Below, piece after piece: positions 34,600 to 45,560 of a stretch of 64,000 nt of DNA. Within the stretch, counting starts at the first letter, position 1; each line of letters opens with the position of its first letter. The position numbers were made by a program, and so were the translations under genes. This stretch comes from Delphinapterus leucas (Eukaryota > Chordata > Mammalia > Artiodactyla > Monodontidae): contig NW_022098049.1 in assembly GCF_002288925.2 (NCBI RefSeq), forward strand, positions 1,038,577-1,102,576, read 5' to 3'. The notes under the pieces were generated by a model. The model was not told the DNA's origin and searched no databases. It saw only the letters and a list, made by a program, of their open reading frames with translations.

Positions 34600-35795
34600 G
34601 TTTCAGTAAGTAGACAGATGCCTCAGAGTAATATGCATTGGGAATTTTTCACATAAGGAATGATTAACTATGAATGAGAAATTAAATATTACTGAGAGAT
34701 AAAGAGATCTCAAGAGAATATCCTTGGGTTGAGGGAAAGTATCCAAGAGTGAAACAAACATTGAAGTATGGGTGCTTTCCAAGGCTGGAATCCAGTCATT
34801 GTTGAAGTGTGTATGACTGCAGCCCACTGAAGAATGGACAAGTCTCTTGAGCTACTCCCAGGCAAACTTTTTTCCACCAGTTGGCACTGGAGTACTTGTG
34901 GGATGAGGTTGGTGAGCAAGGAAGTATGAACTGGGAATGGCATGTAGGAAATTCCCCACTAGTGTACCAGAAGACTACATTAGGTGAGCAGGAAGCCACT
35001 TTCTAGGGTGCTGAAGAAATTTGCTGTGAACCTGTTTGTGGGGGTACTTCTGAAGTTGCTGGAAAGCTAAATAGGGTGGAAGTTGTATTCAACAGAAAGC
35101 CACTGGGAAGCAGCGAACTGAGGAAGAAGAAAGGTATATTAAACATCCCAAGAAGCTGGCCAGGGAGCTTGCAGAATCAGGAAACTGAAGTCTGCAGGAC
35201 CGTCCATGTAATTCAATGGGAATCTGTCCACATGGGTTTCTGCTAAATTTGCCAGGAAATCTGATGGAGAACCTGTGAAACTTGCCCAGATGTTGCTCTT
35301 GGGTAGAGCCATTAGACTTGCCTCAGGGAAGTCAGGTGAGGCATCTGTGGAACTTTCCATTGTGTAAAACAGGAGGAAGTCTGCTGGGGCTTCAGGTCTT
35401 GCTGGGAAGCTGCCTGTAAGTGGTGTTGCTGACCCACCCAGAAAACCAACTAGGCTGTAAAACCCAACTGTGAGAGTGCTGCTGAAATTCACGAGGGTCC
35501 ACTCTCCCTGGTTTCAGTCATACTAACCCAACTTCCCAGCAGCAGAAAGAATAAAACACTTTTGAACCAGGATGAAAAGCCTCATTCTCTAAGAGTGTCC
35601 CTCCAGTGCCCTCTGCTGTCAAACTTCTCTTTTTTCCAGTGTTCCAGTGTCACAAACAGGGCGATTTGGTGCATTTGGAGCTGAGAGGTAAGAAATTAAT
35701 AAATGGTCCATTCTATCTCTTGGGCTCAATCCCAAAAGCAGGATTAAATCAATCCCAAATCTCATCTTTGTGAATCTATCTTCTGGGACCACTTA
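34600..35795 (+). repeat. Unassigned interspersed repeat, copy 1 of a tandem pair
   Basis: About 1.2 kb that starts like 'attagtcagtttcagtaagt' and ends with 'gaaccaggatgaaaagcctc', 'gtgtccctccagtgccctct' and 'tttggagctgagaggtaaga'. Internally it is a run of diverged words of the type 'aggaagctg', 'gctgggaagctgcc' and 'gaagtctgctggggcttc', so it may be built of short degenerate subrepeats. I could not place it in a named family. Confidence 0.6.
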
Positions 35796-37260
35796 CAGTA
35801 CCAATTCTGTATCATTTAAGGCCCAGTCAGGAAATGGAAACCACATAATAATATGAAAGAATTATGAAATATTTTCAAGGAGTTGACTATTAAAAGGGAA
35901 TAAAAGAAAACTCTAAAGAATCATCTACTGCTGAGAGAGAATACCCCAGGAAGACATAGGCGTTGAAGGGGATAATCCTCTCCAAGCCTAGGATTCAGAT
36001 TTTGCTGGAGTGTATGGACTTCCAGAATATACATTTGTTGAGATGGCCTTGGTCAGAGCTAATCTGCAGTCAGTGGACTGAAGCAGGTGCGTTGAAAACT
36101 ACAAACCAGGGCTGATAAGCTAAATATCTACCCCTGGAAGACTGGTGATTTGAGGCTGGTAGACAGAGAAGAACTGTGGGCCAGGAGTGTCAGGCAGTGA
36201 TTTTTTTTTTTTTTCCAAGAAGCATATAACAGGCTGAGGTGGGTGGGCAAGAAATTCACCAGGAAGCTGTCAAGCTGTCAGCTGGGTGTGTTGAAGAACT
36301 TGCAAGGAATTTGGCTCGGCACCAGCTGGGCTCACCAGAAAGTCACTGGGAAGATGCCAGCAGAGGGGAGGGTGCTGTAAAACTTTCTAGGAAGCTGCCT
36401 AGGGCTCCCACAGAAGGATCAAAAAAGGTGCCTGTGGGGGCATTGTTACACAGGAAGCTCTCAATGAAGACACCTGCAGAATGTCACCAACACTCACTGG
36501 GGTGAGCTCTATCAAGGGTCTGCACACCAACCTCCACCACTGAAACAAAAGGAAGCAAAGCCTGCCAGAACCAGGAAGAGAGCCCCTTCCTTCTCCAGTG
36601 TTCTTTCAGGGAAAAAATAATGTTCTTGTATCACACAGGACAAGGAAGGAGGGATTCAGAGTTGAGAAGCACTGAATGGATGATTGGAGTTCTAGGTCTC
36701 CACAGGAGGTCTTCTCAGGGATCCTTTCCATTAATGATCTGGGCTCTGGATGTGACCCTGCCCCAACTCTGCACATAGGTTTACTGTTCCCATCCTTCAG
36801 CTGCAATGTGTCTTCATCCTTGTACTGAGGGTGAGGAAATTAGCTGCTTTTCCTCCATCTGCTGCAGGATGATACAGGAGATGCAAGGGCTTCTCCCTTC
36901 CTGCAGCAGCTCTGTTCTCCATCAGGTCTATCTCAAAGGGAGGTTTCCTCAGTTCTCTAGCCTTGCTCCAATTTTTCTTGGGGACCCTCAGTGAGGTCCT
37001 TGAAAAAGAGCCTTCGAGTGGGCAGAAATCCCCCTCGTGTTTGTGCAGCTCAGGATGTCCTTGCTCTCATACTAGTCCACAAGCAGCCACAAGAATTCTG
37101 TTAAAGATTTTAGCTCAATTCTTCCCACAGTCTGTGACATCATCCAGAAATCCAACAGCAACTGCTCCAGATGAGCAAGTCCTCTCGTGCAATCGCTCCT
37201 TAGTGATGCCTACCATCCCTTCAACTTGAAGTTAGTTGGTTTCAATGTGGCCTCAGCTCT
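35796..37260 (+). repeat. Unassigned interspersed repeat, copy 2 of a tandem pair, longer 3' side
   Basis: Begins 'aaggcccagtcaggaaatgg', parallel to the start of copy 1, and contains 'aggaagctgcctagggctcc', 'ccagaaccaggaagagagcc' and 'gagttgagaagcactgaatg'. It extends beyond copy 1 with 'gcaatcgctccttagtgatg' and 'tggcctcagctctcagatga'. Frames over it (for example 36,239-36,505 plus and 36,963-37,229 plus) have no family likeness. Confidence 0.58.
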
Positions 37261-38250
37261 CAGATGAATTCAAGAAAAGTTGTGATTTTACAGATTATCC
37301 AGTATATGTTGTTAAATTGGAAGCAGTGCTCCTTCTAGCTTTTTTACATCATAAGGGCAAGTAATCTTCCCATAAATGTGTATTTGTAGACAAGTGAAAG
37401 AATAAGCATTAGTAATGCTTAAAAAAAAAGTAAAACATTTCTGATTCCCCAAACTGGGAGTTTTTTGGGTCACCATGATTTCCTTCTGGGCACATGCTAG
37501 TTCTTCAATATCCCAGTTAAAATGTGCTCTAAGTTTAATACAGTAAGTGTGTGTTTAATACAGACAGGTTTGACTAAACCAGAACCATGAGAACCTTATT
37601 TAAATTTCCTTTTTAGAACATCTTGTTTAAATTGGACACCTATATTCTGACAACATATTTAACTTTGCGTTCATTCATTTACTATTAATTCATTTATTTA
37701 TGTATTCATGCATTTATTCATGATCCACATATTTATACACATGTATTTATACTATACAAGAACAGTATTAAATATTAGAGAAATAAAAATAAACAAAATG
37801 TAAATAAGAAAAGCATATAAAATACCTAGTCCACATCACAACTTAGAGACCTGAATGGGCTTAAAATAATTGTGTCATGTGATCTTTTTTTTTAATCTTT
37901 GTTCTCAGGTTATCTCCCGCTCAGTGCTAGGTACTTTATATTCTCTATTCATCAAAAACTTGGCAGGCAGTTTGTATTCTAAAAATATAATAAACCTTGC
38001 TTTTCTTTTTAAAAGATCCAATATGGTTCAAATTATTGTATAATTTAGCACTATAATAAATGGATGACCATAAATGTTTGCTCTCCGTTGCATTAAATAT
38101 AGTCAGATCTTCCAACATCCTTCACCTTAAATAATGTCCTCTAACTGGTCATCATCATCCATTGTTGACTCTCCAACCAATTTATTTCATTGTGTTCTAC
38201 CTGATAATTCTATAAAGGAAATGTGAACTTCGACCTCTCCAAAGTTTTTC
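37261..38250. other. AT-rich intergenic sequence, no gene recognised
   Basis: No coding signal. Short (ATTT/ATTC)-like runs lie near 37,670-37,720. Confidence 0.5.
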
Positions 38251-38254
38251 ATAA

Positions 38255-38740
38255 TAATTAGAATAAAGTCCAAAGTCTTGAACTAGCTCTAAAATTCCCT
38301 AAATGATCTGGCTTTTACATTCCACACTTAGTCCACACTTATTCTTCACAAGCACTGACACTCTTTTTTTTTCTTTTTTGAAAATGATATTATCCTCCTC
38401 ACCTGAGGATCTACATGAAAGCTGCTCTTTCTGGCAATATGCTGTCTCACAGCCAATAATTGATATTTTCTCCAGCCTTTCCCTAGTTATCTTTTTCTTC
38501 TCAGACTAAATATCTTGCTCCACCAAAAAGAAAAAAAAAAGGGAGACAGAGAGAGACAGAAAGAAATCCTGTTCATTTCCCCTGGTACTATGTTACCTGA
38601 ATACTATATAATCATTCGGAACCTTCTTCATACTGGTAAGTATTTACGTGTCACTGTCATCCATATTAGATTCTAAGCAGAATAAGGGCAGAGATGGTGT
38701 CTATCTTTAATACTGCAAAATCTCAAATTCCTAACAGAGA
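38255..38740 (+). repeat. L2 LINE fragment, sense
   Basis: 'gaataaagtccaaagtcttg', then 'ccctaaatgatctggctttt' and later 'ttctaagcagaataagggca' occur in the order of L2 sense sequence. The A-rich 'aaagaaaaaaaaaagggaga' tract at about 38,526 lies inside it. Confidence 0.65.
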
Positions 38741-39235
38741 ATCTGGTTATGTGGAGGGTAATCAAAATTGAAAAACACATTATAATGTTTAAAATAATGA
38801 AACCAGTTCTTATCCAAATATATTTTGCCCCTCCCTTCCCTAATTGACCAGGTTTTTTTAAATCTATTTTTGACACTTCAGGTGTTTTTTTTTAACCCTT
38901 GTTTTCTCCTATTATTTCTTTGCAGTGTGACTTAGTATGTGATTCTCAGTTGCTTAAATTATTGTCTCAGATCATTTTCATGCCAGCAGTTATGTTTGGT
39001 CCCTCATAATGGACTATTTTCCTGGCAGATGAGTCTCACTTCAGAATATAAAAAATAGGGGAAAATGGATATTTTCTAAATAAAAAATACCTATGTTAGG
39101 AGCCATCTGAATACAAGAAAGCACAAAGGAAACTTACTGAGAAACTAGAATATTTTTATATCTGCTAATAGGTAAAAATACATCAAGCCATTAATGGAGG
39201 TATAGACAAAGAAAATTGTTTTTCATAGGAAGAAG
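38741..39235. other. AT-rich intergenic sequence, nothing recognised
   Basis: No frame, no clear repeat. Confidence 0.5.
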
Positions 39236-39239
39236 CAAC

Positions 39240-39345
39240 AGATAGACTTCCAGTTTCCTGGACCGTGATAAATAAATTTCTGTTGTTTATAAGCTGCCCA
39301 GTGTGTGGTATTTTGTTTTAGAAGCCTGAAGGACACAGACCACAG
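39240..39345 (+). repeat. MLT1/MaLR-like LTR 3' end
   Basis: 'gataaataaatttctgttgt' and 'ttataagctgcccagtgtgt' then 'ggtattttgttttagaagcc' match the conserved polyadenylation and end region of MaLR-type LTRs. The 5' part is not recognisable. Confidence 0.6.
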
Positions 39346-41220
39346 GTACCGGAGAAGCACATGGCGAAGGGTGCTCCACAAGCTGCACGTTCTGAGAAGT
39401 CTTCCAAGTTGAACAACGACAGGAATTGTTATTGTAGCCATGTCTCTTTTGAATTCACTTTATTAACTCCACTGTGTCTCCTCCTAGATTTGACCAGAAG
39501 GCTCTTATCCAATGTTGTACTTTGCTCTTTGAAATGTTGGGGAGCTACAGTGCCCCAGTCATTCCCAGTTCACTGCTCATTAAGATTTCTTATGCCAATG
39601 TCTTTGATAACTGTCTCCAAGAATTCAGTTAGAATCCGTAAATTTTGCTTATTTATGTACAACACGATTCCACAACTAGATGTGGGTCCATGTTTCCATC
39701 CTTCTATGTGATCAGTTATTGAAACTCTTCACTTCCATTTATGTTCTAGAATGGACTCCAAACAATCCTTGATGGCAATGCCAATCATGATGGCATTGTC
39801 ATTAACCGTGGTGACAGCCAGGTGTTACTGACTAGACAGCGTGTTCTCCGAGACACACATGTTACGTTTGTTTCTCTCTATGTCATATTTCGTCTATTTT
39901 CTTTTATAATGGTAAGTGATATTTGACTCTTTATTTTAATTTCCCTTTTGGGACCTGGACATAAAAAGATATCTACCTTGTAAATTTTATCTTTCATCTT
40001 CTTTTATATACCTTAATATGAAAAAATAAAACAAAATTCAAAGAGAAATTTCTTTAGTGTTACTGAATACTTTATTTTAAAAATTGGGTAATTGATTCAC
40101 TCTATTTAAAATAAAATTAATCTTCCACTGTTATCTGGAAAGAAATGGAAATAGTCAAACTGCAGAAATACAAGATATTTTCTAAAAAGGTACATTTTTC
40201 ACTTGTAATTTTTCTGTTCAAAGTGCTTGATTTAAAAGTCTAACCCTTCTGGCAAAGGGATCCTACCACAAACATGTAGTCTCTTGAGCTGAAGACTTTC
40301 TTCCCTCACTAGAAGCATGAGGTGGCATTACTGGAGATGTGCCTTCATCCCCCTTAGGTGGCAGCAGCATGGATCAGCAAAGAGTGACAGTAGCAAGAGA
40401 AACGAAGTTGGCCAGAATAGCACTGCAAGAGCTCTAAAAGCAAATCATTTTTGGAACCTCAGGCCACACAAATAGAATAGGGCCTGGGTTGTAAGCTTAA
40501 ACAGGGTGACAGCCTGCTAAAATGTGATACATTATTTAAATAAGACCCAGAGTCTCTCACATAAAATTCAAATTGTCCTTATGAACCATTGGTTGATTCA
40601 TGGACAACTGCAATTTAAAAACCTAACAAACTGTTTTTCAAACCTCTTCTCACAGTTCGTACCTTGGTTTTAATAATATGTGCTAGTAATGCATTCTCAC
40701 TTGAGAGTGTTAAACTGTGATACCTCTGCAGGATATGCTTTACGTTCTTTCACAACTGAAAGGGGTTTACTTCCTTCAGAGAAATTTTTGGTAGTTTAGG
40801 AAGACTGAGAAAACTTGGAGGCTATAGAACAAGGGGAAGGATGAAAACGACTCCACAGAAAAGAATGGTAATAACCACTGGCAATAGTCTTTGCTTTTAA
40901 TCATTGTCTCATGTACTGATGAATAAATGTACTTCTGCTTCTTTTTCTTCAGAGGTTTTGACTTTCACAAAGAAAGAAGAACTCGCCATGTGCAGATGTG
41001 GTTCCAAAGTATTGGAGGTCATTGCGAATCCCACTAGGCTCGGGATGGTTGGTTACATCAGCTTTCTACAGTTTGTCTTCTATGTAAAGTATCTAAACGT
41101 TACAGAATATTCTTGTATTATGCCAGCACTATGCCTCGTGCTAGTTTCACTAGACTTCTCGTTTTATCAGGGTGACAAAACAGGTGTCTTTGGAAATATC
41201 AGAACACAAAATAAAGCTGA
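39346..41220. other. Intergenic, no gene recognised
   Basis: Moderately complex. Frames at 39,361-39,711 (116 codons) and 40,904-41,263 (119 codons, running into a SINE) show no family motif. A pyrimidine tract followed by AG at about 40,935-40,953 looks like a splice acceptor, but no matching exon is evident. Confidence 0.45.
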
Positions 41221-41466
41221 AAAAAATCAAGAGCTAGGGCTTCCCTGGTGGCGCAGTAGTTGAGAGTCCGCCCGCCGATGCAGGGGACACGGGTTCTTGC
41301 CCCGGTCCAGGAAGATCCCACATGCCGCGGAGCGGCTGGGCCCGTGAGCCATGGCCGCTGAGCCTGCGCGACCGGACCCTGTGCTCCGCAACGGGAGAGG
41401 CCACAACACTGAGAGGCCCGCGTACCGCAAAAAATAAAAATAAAAAAAATAAAAAATCAAGAGCTA
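41221..41466 (+). mobile_element. Young cetacean CHR-type SINE, sense, 16 bp target-site duplication
   Basis: Perfect direct repeat 'aaaaaatcaagagcta' at 41,221-41,236 and 41,451-41,466. The body at 41,237-41,450 has the A-box region 'tggcgcagtag', the 'gccatggccgctgagcc' core and '(aaaaat)n' tail. It differs from its siblings at a few sites (for example 'gcgaccggaccctg'). Confidence 0.98.
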
Positions 41467-41785
41467 AAGGATAGGAGAAATTGTTTTATAGAACTATGAG
41501 AAAATTAACGTCATATGAATTTCCATAGGTCAGAGACCATCATGGAATAATTTGATAGGCTTAGACCAATTAAGAAGACAGATACAATTATATTAACAAA
41601 TGATATTTGGAAAAGGTTAAGAGTACAGTGTTTTATATTACATAAAACCATTCTCATATTACTCCCAAGATAATCATTAACTTATCATTGTGTGACATTA
41701 AGCAGAGCTCTGTTATTTTCAAATTTATTTTTCTTTAAAATTGATGTAATAGTACTGACTCTATAGAGCTGTTCCACAAAATTAA
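41467..41785. other. AT-rich intergenic sequence, nothing recognised
   Basis: No coding signal or named repeat. Confidence 0.5.
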
Positions 41786-42070
41786 TTCAATGTCCGCAAA
41801 TAATGCCTACAATTAGCCAGGCACTATTCTAGGCCTTGTGGGTCTAGCTGATAATAAAATAGTTGAGGTCCTAGCTCTTACACAGCTCAAATTCTAGTAG
41901 CAGTGGTAGATAAGCAGATACATAAACATAATGTGTTGTGTTAATACAGTTTTGATAAATATAAGTTGTAATAAGAAGATAGAGAGCATTAAGGGACAAT
42001 GGGACTGAGATTTAGAATGCCTCTTGACAAAGTAACATTTGAACAGAGACCTGAATGAATGGGAGTAGGT
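41786..42070 (-). repeat. L2 LINE fragment, inverse
   Basis: 'tagccaggcactattctagg', 'ctcttacacagctcaaattc' and 'aacatttgaacagagacctg' are in the order of the reverse complement of the L2 3' end. One of the clearest L2 copies here. Confidence 0.75.
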
Positions 42071-42109
42071 AGTTACATCTATATCTGGTTAGACATTTTT
42101 TTCTGGAAC

Positions 42110-42285
42110 CAAACTTCTTGCTTTTGAATCCTGGCTCTACCACTTACTAGTTGGACAACTTTGGAAAGTTTAACTAATAGCTCATGCTACATCTTCCATA
42201 TCTATAAAAAGGTAAAGATAATAGTATACACCTACTAAAGCATGAAACTTATGACATTAACTTTTAATGTTAAATATTATTATTA
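42110..42285 (+). repeat. MIR SINE, sense
   Basis: 'tgaatcctggctctaccact' and 'tactagttggacaactttgg', then 'ataaaaaggtaaagataata', follow the MIR core. Confidence 0.78.
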
Positions 42286-42496
42286 TCTTTAATGTTATCA
42301 ACATTAGGGGAAGAATATTGCAGATAGAATGAGGATTAAATGAAAAAAGCTTGATTTGGGAGTTTCTTGACATGTTGAAAGAATTGGAATATAATCAAGT
42401 GTGATTGGAGTAAACTGCAATTTTCCAGTGGGAAGTGGTATGAGATGAGAACAAAAAGCAAGCTTGGGTTAAGTGGGGGTATGTCTTGGAAAAATA

Positions 42497-42540
42497 TTAT
42501 AGAATATTATAATATAATATAATATAATATAATATATTTT
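42497..42540 (+). repeat. (TATAA)n microsatellite
   Basis: About seven 'ataat/tataa' pentamer units. Confidence 0.93.
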
Positions 42541-42589
42541 GCAATAGGAATGGTGGAGAGTTATTATGTAATTTTATTAGAGATGTAAC

Positions 42590-42830
42590 ACTTTATTATA
42601 TATTTTATCGAGATAAAACTAGCATACAGTAAAATGTATGTATACTAAGTGAACACATTGACAAGTTTTGATAAATGTATACAACATGTGACCAACATAC
42701 TAACCAAGATATTGAACACTTTTCTGACTGCAGAAAATACCTTCATTCCTCTTCCAATCAAACATCACCTCCAAGTCCCAACCATTCTGAAGCTTTTCTT
42801 CTTACCTAGATTAAGAAATGTCTAATAGAC
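42590..42830 (-). repeat. Old L1 3' UTR-like fragment, inverse
   Basis: 'tttatcgagataaaactagc', 'agttttgataaatgtataca' and 'cctccaagtcccaaccattc' resemble the reverse complement of old L1 3' UTRs ('tttattgagataaaattcac...'). Confidence 0.55.
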
Positions 42831-44119
42831 CACTCATATATTTCATCCATAAGGACAAAATATTCAATTCAGCACTGCCAAAGGTCTTACATGGGCCAAG
42901 ACATTCTCAGTGTGTCCCTGCTTTCCTTTCACGGTAAATTTGCCAAGCTAGTGATTGGTGATTAAGTGCTGACACTTGGCTTCTGCTCTTCTAGGATCCT
43001 ATCATCCTATTAAAGTCAGGGACTCCAACACCACAGCCACATCCCCTATAGTCATAACTGCCCCGAAAAGGAGAACAGCCAAAAATTTAAAGGATGTATG
43101 TTGCTCCATCACAAGTGTATTTTTCAGTGTGTTAGTAAAGGTAATATCTTACAAATCTTCTTATGAAATGTAATTGTGGTGGGTAAGTGTGCAATACATA
43201 GATAATAAATCCAGGCATGCATCCTAATCCCATATTCTCTGGATCCCCTTCTTTACATCATGCCAGGGAAGCTCTGGCATCTCAACCTCAACAAGTTAAA
43301 TTTTATCTAACTATCAGTTAATCAAACAATTAAACTTTAGAGCTACCTCCAGCTGAAGAGCCAAATCATAAAATATGGAATCTCTATTAAGTACATGCAC
43401 ATAGTTGAATTGGGTCCAATTGTGTGTGATATTTCACCTTCATTTGTCTTTCAGACTTGGAATCCACCCCACATATATTCTCCTGCAGATATATATTAGC
43501 AAAGTCCTGCAACTCTTTTGGTGAGTAAGTTATCTTCTACTGGGTTGTAGTGTGTACCCATACTCTTGAAGCATACTGAGTTTTGATTCTACTTATGGGT
43601 GTAGTGGAAAAAGGGATAGTTCTGATCTGTCTTGAGGAAAATGTGCATTCCCCTTCCTATGGCATATACCTTAGTAATATTTTCACAGGGTTTTAAGACA
43701 ATTGAAGGCTAGTTTCCTCAGATGCCAAGTACAAGCTTCCACTGGCAGAAGACGCTAGTACTGACTTAAAGGTTGGAGATTATCAGTTTCCTGTGGATCC
43801 ACCAGATGTCCCCATTCCAAGTGTCAGCATCCCATTCTGCCCCAATGTCCTTATTTTTCATGGGAATCTTGATAAGACTATCAATTCAACTAAGATGTAA
43901 TTCAGCTACTTACACAATGAAATTGTGTGTTTCTTTTTACACAGTATCAATCCTGTGTCTGTAGACAATAATAGATTCTTTAAGGGGTATCACTGAGGAT
44001 TTCGCATTCAAAAACTGACTTGTGCTGACAGTTAATGGACCTGAACTTTCATTTTCAACATAAATACTATAGTTCATTCTCCAGATTTCACTTCATACCA
44101 AAATCTTTGTAGTCTTCAT
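42831..44119. other. Intergenic, no gene recognised
   Basis: Mixed AT-rich DNA. No frame above 65 codons with any family likeness. Confidence 0.45.
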
Positions 44120-44720
44120 CATTGCCATAACAATCAAGTCAAGTTCAACTTACCAGGAAACCCATTAGAGAACATGTAGAGCTCATCATAAATTTGCCTG
44201 GCAGGGTGCTGCTGAATTCCCCAAGAAACTAGCAGTGTTGACCATGGAACTTACTGGAAATCCACTCACGGAGAGTGTCACTGAATATACCTTCAAGAAT
44301 CTCACTGGGTTGGCAGTGACTTCCCAGCATAACCACCCACAGGAGATGCAACTAACTCAAGAGAAAAGCCAGCTGCAGAAACTATGGAACTTCCTGCCAA
44401 GCTCCCTGGGTGACTGCTGCTAAAACTCACTGAGGGTGAACTTCACTGGGTGTCACAGAAACCATCCACTGTCAGAGGTCTATGAAGAAAGGAAAGCACA
44501 CCAGAACCAGAGAGAGAAGCCCCTTCCTCCTCCTGTGTCCCTTCCACACACTTTACTAACAAAACTTCACATCACATAGGCTGAAAAGGAAGAAATGCTC
44601 CAGGCATCCTATCCACTGTACAATGAGGGGTACATTTGTAGCTGAGAAGCAATAACATGATCACTGGCACAGAATTCTGGGTTGTCTTTTTCTCTCTCTC
44701 AAATTCAAAAAATGCTCTTT
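44120..44720 (+). repeat. Third copy of the unassigned repeat seen at 34.6-37.3 kb
   Basis: It shares the ordered words 'aggaaacccattagagaac', 'caccagaaccagagagagaa', 'gccccttcctcctcctgtgt', 'aacttcacatcacatagg' and 'gtagctgagaagcaataaca' with the tandem pair. Same orientation, partial length, roughly two-thirds identity by eye. Confidence 0.6.
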
Positions 44721-44779
44721 TAACCCTCTTTTGTCTTCCCTCATGTCTGATGAGAAGCCAATTGTAATAAATTTGTTAT

Positions 44780-45560
44780 TGCGTCATTTTTGTCTTGCTG
44801 TTTTCAACATTTACTGTCTGCCATTGATTTTCAAGAGTTTGGTAGTGAGGTGTCTTACTTTGGGCTTCTTCATGTTTATTCTGCTCAGTTTTGGATGAGT
44901 AGATTCTATTTGCAAAAATGTCTGCCTTTTCATCCATTCGGGTTATTTAGCCATTGTTTATGTAGATATTTTTCCCGCTCTATTCCCTACTCTTCTTTAG
45001 TGCTTCTAATTACATGTATGTTGGACTCGTTAAATTTATCTAAGAGGTGAAAGTTTCACTTTTTTCCCCAATCGTTTTAACTCTGTTCTTCACACCGGAC
45101 TATTTCCATCAATTTATCTTCAAATTCACTTACTCTTTCCTTAATTCTATCAAATAAATTATTTATTTCAGATATTATATTTTTCAATTTTTAAATATTC
45201 ATTTTGACTTTCTAAAATTATGGCTACTTTTCTACCTAATTTTCCAGATGTTTCATTCATTGGAGTATATAGCTATTTATTTTACTTCATTGAAGACAGT
45301 CATAATAGCCCTTTCAAAATTCTTGTATAATAATTCCAAAATCTATGTCATAGCAGGATCAGTCTCAGTACATTTTCTTATCCCTTGTGAATGTTTTCCT
45401 TTTTTTTTTTTGATTCTTTACATTTGAGGTGACATTGGATTGTATCCTTGATAGTATGGATATTAAGTTGTGGAGATTCAAATTTTCTTTTTTTCTGGTG
45501 AGTATTTTTGTTTGTTTTAGCCAAAAAGTATTATTATAACACTGTGACTATTTTTTTTTT
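44780..45560 (-). repeat. Old L1-like fragment, inverse (tentative)
   Basis: T-rich sequence with 'tccaaaatctatgtcatagc' and 'gatagtatggatattaagtt', typical of the reverse complement of old L1M/HAL1-type elements. No open frame with L1 motifs survives. Confidence 0.45.

Noticed and set aside
35139..35492. 117-codon minus-strand frame
   Set aside because: It lies within the unassigned repeat, has no family likeness, and its reading frame is not kept in the second copy.
39361..39711. 116-codon frame just after an LTR end
   Set aside because: No recognisable domain and no supporting context.
40904..41263. 119-codon frame with a splice-acceptor-like tract upstream
   Set aside because: It ends inside a SINE, has no family motif and no partner exon. 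A chance frame is more likely.
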